Assembly: GCA_024275555.1 (NCBI GenBank)
Contig: JAJRYW010000275.1
Coordinates: 1-11,787, forward strand
From: Calditrichota bacterium
GTDB lineage: Bacteria > Calditrichota > Calditrichia > RBG-13-44-9 > J075
Direction of reading: 5' to 3'
Length of the DNA stretch: 11,787 nucleotides
Below are positions 8,809-11,787 of the stretch, piece by piece. The notes beneath the pieces were generated by a model, which was given only the letters and a program-made list of their open reading frames with translations, was not told the origin of the DNA and did no database searches. Position numbers and translations under genes: made by a program. Positions within the stretch are counted from its first letter, which is position 1. Each line of letters begins with the position of its first letter.

Positions 8809-9255
8809 ATGAAACTGGCACCCTGGAGCCCTGCTCGTGATCTTCTCAAAATTCAGGATGAAATGAACCGCATGGTCGATCGGTTCTTCAATCCGGATGA
8901 GTTCTTTGGGAGTGAGTTCAGCGCCGGTTGGCTGCCCAGCATGGATGTGATGGAAACCAAGGATTCCTTTAAACTCACCCTGGAACTGCCGGGTATGAAG
9001 AAAGACGATGTGCGGATCACCTACAAGGACGACACCCTGATTGTGGAAGGCGAGCGGAAACAGGAAGAAGAGAGCAAGGATGTCAACTACCATCGGGTAG
9101 AACGCCGGTATGGGAAGTTCTTACGTTCTTTCCATATTCCCACTCAAGTGAAATCCGATCAAATTGAGGCTCGCTTCAAAGATGGGGTTTTGACCATCGA
9201 AGTGCCTAAAACCGAAGAAGTAAAGGCTAAAGAAATACCGGTCAAAGTTTCCTGA
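8809..9255 (+). CDS. Small heat shock protein, Hsp20 family (second copy)
   Basis: Second Hsp20 chaperone, also 148 residues. The N-terminal arm (WSPARDLLKIQDEMNRMVDRFF) differs from the first copy. The alpha-crystallin domain is clear: PSMDVMETKDSFKLTLELPG, KKDDVRITYKDDTLIVEGER, ARFKDGVLTIEVPK. The tail ends in EIPVKV, an I-x-V form of the oligomerisation motif. AAGGAGGTG (8795-8803) precedes the ATG. The A-rich leader (AAAATAAAATAA before the Shine-Dalgarno) resembles that of the first copy, suggesting that gene and leader were duplicated together and then diverged. The two proteins may form mixed oligomers; that is inference. A strong terminator follows 16 bases after the stop. Confidence 0.96.
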   Translation: MKLAPWSPARDLLKIQDEMNRMVDRFFNPDEFFGSEFSAGWLPSMDVMETKDSFKLTLELPGMKKDDVRITYKDDTLIVEGERKQEEESKDVNYHRVERRYGKFLRSFHIPTQVKSDQIEARFKDGVLTIEVPKTEEVKAKEIPVKVS

Positions 9256-9271
9256 TCCGGCGTTCCACAGA

Positions 9272-9316
9272 GTCCGACAAAAAAGGCGGGTTTAATCCCC
9301 GCCTTTTTTGTCGGAC
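9272..9316 (+). terminator. Strong terminator of the hsp20 operon
   Basis: GTCCGACAAAAAAGGCGGG (9272-9290) and its exact reverse complement (9298-9316) form a 19-bp stem around a 7-base loop. The GC-rich inner part is followed by six Ts inside the stem, the usual form of a terminator. Because the stem is symmetrical it could also work on the minus strand. Confidence 0.92.
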
Positions 9317-9388
9317 AAAGCATTTTTGCACTTTTGACATAGTGAGGATTACCTTTGGCGCCAATACTGCCATTTCGGGTTCTCTTGA

Positions 9389-9444
9389 GACTTTTTTATA
9401 CTTTAGCAGAGAAAGAAACGGTTGTTCTAAAGTATAAAAAAGTC
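9389..9444. repeat. Perfect 18-bp inverted repeat
   Basis: GACTTTTTTATACTTTAG (9389-9406) and its exact reverse complement CTAAAGTATAAAAAAGTC (9427-9444), with a 20-base loop. It is AT-rich, unlike typical terminators, and could be the ends of a miniature element or a structured transcript. Confidence 0.75.
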
Positions 9445-9488
9445 CCCCCTGATGTATTTCGAGTCACGGAGCGACGCTACGAAAATAG

Positions 9489-9508
9489 CCCCCGATGTAA
9501 ATCGGGGG
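9489..9508. repeat. 8-bp hairpin, possible minus-strand terminator
   Basis: CCCCCGAT, loop GTAA, ATCGGGGG. On the minus strand the stem is followed by CTATTTTCG, a poor U-tract. It might end transcription from the LOG-family gene about 200 bases upstream on that strand. Confidence 0.5.
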
Positions 9509-9619
9509 AAAATGATTCCTCAGACAGAATGTATAATTTATGGTGCACCCTATGTCAAAAGTCCAAAACATTTGAACGTTGCGAAAAATGTCTGCAAAAA
9601 ACCATCAACAGCTCATCAA

Positions 9620-9674
9620 ATCCCCCAAAGGGGCAGGCGTGCAAATCTGTGTTGATCCCCCAACGGGGCAAGCG
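9620..9674. repeat. Two near-identical 20-base copies, 35-base period
   Basis: Copies at 9620-9639 and 9655-9674 (ATCCCCCAAAGGGGCAGGCG and ATCCCCCAACGGGGCAAGCG) match at 18 of 20 positions. Each contains a CCCC-NNN-GGGG mini-hairpin. There are only two units and a single 15-base gap between them. Confidence 0.6.
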
Positions 9675-9709
9675 CAGCGAACATAAAAAGTGCACGGTAG
9701 TGAAAAATT

Positions 9710-10522
9710 TTAGAGCATTTTACTGAGTTCGTCCCTGAGATATTCGAACGCCTCTTCGGGGGCGTCGGCATAGCGGAACAGTTCCAGGTCTTCTTCGTTG
9801 ATCATGTGATTTTCGACCAGGAAGTCGAAGTTAATCAGGTTTTTCCAATACTCCTGTCCGTAAAGAACGATGGGCAGCTGCTTTTGCAGTTTGTGGGTCT
9901 GGATCAGGGTCATCACTTCGAACAGTTCATCTAATGTGCCAAATCCACCGGGGAAGACCACCAGGGCTTTGGCCAGGTAGACAAACCAGAATTTCCGGGT
10001 GAAGAAGTAGTGAAATTCGAAGTTGAGTTCCTCGGTAATATAGGGGTTGGAATGCTGCTCGGTGGGGATGGAGATATTCAGTCCAATCGACCTGCCGCCG
10101 GGGACTTCGAAGGCGCCGCGGTTGGCAGCCTCCATAATTCCCGGGCCGCCCCCGGAAGTAACCAAAAAACGCCGATGTGTGTTGGTCAGGTGCAGGGACC
10201 AGTCGGTGAGCATCCCGGAAAGGATGCGGGCGTCTTCGTAATATTTGGACATTTCCAGCCGCTTTTCGGCGCGCCGCACTTCAAATTCTGTTTCCGGGGA
10301 GGGGTCTTCTTTGTAAATCTCCCGACAGTCCTCCAGTCGTTTTAGAGCGGTTTCGCGGTCTTCCAATCGGGCCGAGCCGAAAAAAACAATGGTGTCTTTT
10401 ACTTTTAGCCGGCGAAAACGCGCCCGCGGCTCCAGGTATTCTGCCAGGATGCGTATAACCCGGGCATCGGCGCTATTGAGAAATTTGAGGTTTTTGTATG
10501 CTTTTTCCGGCTTGCCCGCCAT
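9710..10522 (-). CDS. LOG-family (TIGR00730-like) nucleotide phosphoribohydrolase-like protein
   Basis: A 270-residue protein of the family often labelled possible lysine decarboxylase; characterised members hydrolyse nucleoside 5'-monophosphates to base and ribose 5-phosphate. The nucleotide-binding fold starts near VFFGSAR (47-52). Key motifs are SGGGPGIMEAANRGA (123-137), FFTRKFWF with catalytic-type Arg176, and PGGFGTLDE (191-199) with Glu199. A charged helical insert (about 55-105) and a 45-residue N-terminal extension make it longer than a typical LOG protein. The Shine-Dalgarno (AAAGGA) overlaps the end of the preceding DJ-1-like gene, whose stop lies 2 bases before this ATG, so translation is probably coupled. 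The substrate is not determined. It is unlikely to be a real lysine decarboxylase. Confidence 0.9.
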   Translation of the reverse strand: MAGKPEKAYKNLKFLNSADARVIRILAEYLEPRARFRRLKVKDTIVFFGSARLEDRETALKRLEDCREIYKEDPSPETEFEVRRAEKRLEMSKYYEDARILSGMLTDWSLHLTNTHRRFLVTSGGGPGIMEAANRGAFEVPGGRSIGLNISIPTEQHSNPYITEELNFEFHYFFTRKFWFVYLAKALVVFPGGFGTLDELFEVMTLIQTHKLQKQLPIVLYGQEYWKNLINFDFLVENHMINEEDLELFRYADAPEEAFEYLRDELSKML

Positions 10523-10524
10523 TA

Positions 10525-11058
10525 TTATCCTTTCAGCTTCTCGACAATTGCCTCTGCAAAGGCTTGCAATTGCCGGTTGGTTTTGGCGGTGATGATGTGA
10601 TCATCCACGACCAGGTTTTCCTGGGAAAGCTGCGCTCCGCTTTCTTCCAGAATCAGTTTGGATTCATAATCCGGAAAGGCGGTAACTTTTCGTTTGTCCA
10701 GCACGCCTGCTTTAGCCAAAGCTGTCGGGGCGGCGCCAATCGCTGCAATTGTTTTATGGTTCTGGGCAAACTTGCGCAAGGTCTGGTGCGTTTCTTCATC
10801 ATTCCAGAGATAGACGCGGGCCCCGTAGCCGCCTACCAGTACAATCGCATCAAATTCCTGGGGATCCAGATCGGCAATCCTTGTATCCGGGGTGACATAT
10901 CCTTCCAGCCTTCCCAGGGCTTTTTCGGCGGTATTGCTGGCCACGATGACATCCGCGCCGGCTTCCTCCAGGTAATCATACAAAAACCGGAATTCTTTTT
11001 CATCATAATTCTTTTGTCCTACCACCAGGGCAATCTGCTTACCATCCAAAAGTGACAT
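10525..11058 (-). CDS. DJ-1/PfpI-like protein lacking the nucleophile cysteine
   Basis: A 177-residue single-domain protein of the DJ-1/PfpI (class I glutamine amidotransferase-like) fold. It begins KQIALVVGQKNYDEKEF, continues FDAIVLVGGYGARVYLWND (the VPGG-like loop) and reaches the nucleophile elbow at IAAIGAAPTALAKAGVL. Most relatives read AICHGP there; here Gly108 replaces Cys and Ala109 replaces His. Protease, deglycase or glyoxalase activity of the usual kind is therefore not expected, and a binding or structural role is more likely. GGAGG (11065-11069) stands 6 bases before the ATG. It lies 33 bases after a dehydrogenase gene and 2 bases before the LOG-family gene, so the three look like one operon. 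Confidence 0.9.
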   Translation of the reverse strand: MSLLDGKQIALVVGQKNYDEKEFRFLYDYLEEAGADVIVASNTAEKALGRLEGYVTPDTRIADLDPQEFDAIVLVGGYGARVYLWNDEETHQTLRKFAQNHKTIAAIGAAPTALAKAGVLDKRKVTAFPDYESKLILEESGAQLSQENLVVDDHIITAKTNRQLQAFAEAIVEKLKG

Positions 11059-11091
11059 GTTTAGCCTCCGTTTTTTGCTCTGTATGTTGAT

Positions 11092-11787
11092 CTAATGGGA
11101 TGCCGAAGATTCCAACACCTCCGGATTAACAATCGAAATCGGCGCGGCGCCGCTAAAGATGCGAAGAATATTTTCTGCGGCAATTTCGGCCATTTTGTTG
11201 CGGGTCGATACGGTAGCGCTGGCAATATGGGGCGCCAGAACCACTTGATCCATTTCGATCAATTCCGCTTCTACCTGCGGTTCATGTTCGTAGACGTCCA
11301 GCGCGACGCCGGCAATTTGCCCGGAACGCAGGGCCGCCACAAGAGCAGCCTCGTCCACAACCGGCCCCCGCGAGGTGTTAATGAGATAAGCGCCGGGTTT
11401 CATTTGCCGCAGTTCGGCAGCCCCAATCAGATGATGGGTTTCTTGCGTCAGCGGCACATGGATGGTCACAAAATCCGCTTCCCGGAACAGTTCTTTTAGC
11501 TCCACCCGACGGGCCCGGAAACGTTTTTCCAGTTTCTTGTTTTCGCGATGATCACAATAGAGAATGGCCATCTGCCATCCCAGGGAGCGTTCCGCCACGG
11601 CCGAACCGATCCGCCCTGCGCCAATAATGCCCAGTGTTTTGCCCTTGATGTCGCCGCCTAAAAGCATTAAGGGGTCCCAGCCGGGAAAAGCGCCCGCTCT
11701 CATCATCCGCTCGCCTTCGGGAATACGACGGCAAACCGCCATTAAAAGCGCCCAGGTAAAATCGGCGGTAGCGTCGGTGAGCACCCC
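11092..11787 (-). CDS. D-2-hydroxyacid dehydrogenase, N-terminus cut by window edge
   Basis: NAD(P)-dependent dehydrogenase of the D-isomer-specific 2-hydroxyacid family; glyoxylate/hydroxypyruvate reductase is the likeliest type. About 232 C-terminal residues are visible of a usual 315-330, so about 90 residues lie past the edge. The visible part begins GVLTDATADFTWALLMA, typical of the start of the cofactor domain. It has the Rossmann loop GIIGAGRIGSAVAE, the catalytic Arg in NTSRGPVVDE, Glu in DVYEHEP and His in APHIASAT. A GTG at 11784 is an internal valine codon, not a start. It is the first visible gene of a minus-strand cluster with the DJ-1-like and LOG-family genes. Family is certain; substrate is inferred. 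Confidence 0.93.
   Translation of the reverse strand, partial: GVLTDATADFTWALLMAVCRRIPEGERMMRAGAFPGWDPLMLLGGDIKGKTLGIIGAGRIGSAVAERSLGWQMAILYCDHRENKKLEKRFRARRVELKELFREADFVTIHVPLTQETHHLIGAAELRQMKPGAYLINTSRGPVVDEAALVAALRSGQIAGVALDVYEHEPQVEAELIEMDQVVLAPHIASATVSTRNKMAEIAAENILRIFSGAAPISIVNPEVLESSASH

Larger units (their letters stand above)
9317..9709. other. Non-coding, repeat-rich spacer
   Basis: No credible gene is seen. A plus-strand open frame (9355-9726) shows CxxC-like pairs but lacks a ribosome binding site, has no family features and runs over the repeats. The stretch contains an 18-bp perfect inverted repeat (9389-9444), an 8-bp hairpin (9489-9508) and two 20-base near-copies 35 bases apart (9620-9674), and is richer in A and T than its neighbours. 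It may be a decayed element. Confidence 0.6.

Noticed and set aside
8290..9255. Recent duplication of hsp20
   Set aside because: The proteins have the same length and similar leaders, but their sequences differ widely, so the duplication is old or the genes were acquired separately.
9620..9674. CRISPR array
   Set aside because: Only two imperfect 20-base units with a 15-base gap; too few and too short for repeats and spacers, and no cas genes nearby.
9355..9726. Small cysteine-containing zinc-finger-like protein
   Set aside because: No ribosome binding site, low-complexity basic composition, and it is read through several inverted repeats; a chance open frame is more likely.

Overview
The window looks like chromosome from a Gram-negative-type bacterium of moderate GC content. 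It encodes a lipoprotein with a lipobox, a sigma-54 activator, strong AGGAGG-type ribosome binding sites, and a homodimeric AceE-type pyruvate dehydrogenase. The phylum cannot be fixed from this sequence. The mix of genes would suit one of the less-studied deep-branching phyla, but that is a guess. There is no CRISPR array, no cas operon, no complete insertion sequence and no phage gene.

Layout. Positions 1-432 are non-coding and rich in inverted repeats. On the minus strand, 433-2082 encodes the most unusual protein here: a CRISPR-associated NE0113-type CARF sensor domain fused to a sigma-54 AAA+ activator domain and a Fis-type DNA-binding domain. Upstream of it, also on the minus strand, is a complete tRNA-Phe(GAA) with its own promoter and a Rho-independent terminator. 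On the plus strand, 2517-3224 encodes a receiver protein with a degenerate active site and a histidine-kinase-like dimerisation helix but no ATPase domain. A convergent spacer with a perfect hairpin and a tandem repeat separates it from aceE (minus, 3417-6128). A minus-strand M61-type peptidase lipoprotein with a PDZ domain follows. Divergent from it are two tandem plus-strand Hsp20 genes, closed by a 19-bp-stem terminator. A non-coding, repeat-rich stretch (about 9317-9709) leads to a minus-strand cluster running, in transcription order, from a 2-hydroxyacid dehydrogenase (cut by the window edge) to a DJ-1/PfpI-like protein lacking the usual cysteine, then a LOG-family nucleotide hydrolase-like protein.

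How the parts may work together. CARF domains of CRISPR systems bind cyclic oligoadenylates, and sigma-54 activators open promoters when their sensor domain is engaged. The CARF-AAA+-Fis protein is therefore a candidate for a regulator that turns a nucleotide alarm directly into transcription. It shares its general architecture with RtcR but carries a different, CRISPR-type sensor. The best sigma-54-like promoter in the window (8211-8225, TGGCAC-N5-TTGA) lies ahead of the two Hsp20 genes. A link between regulator and chaperones is possible, but nothing here demonstrates it. AceE, the peptidase and the right-hand cluster look like ordinary metabolic, envelope and housekeeping genes.
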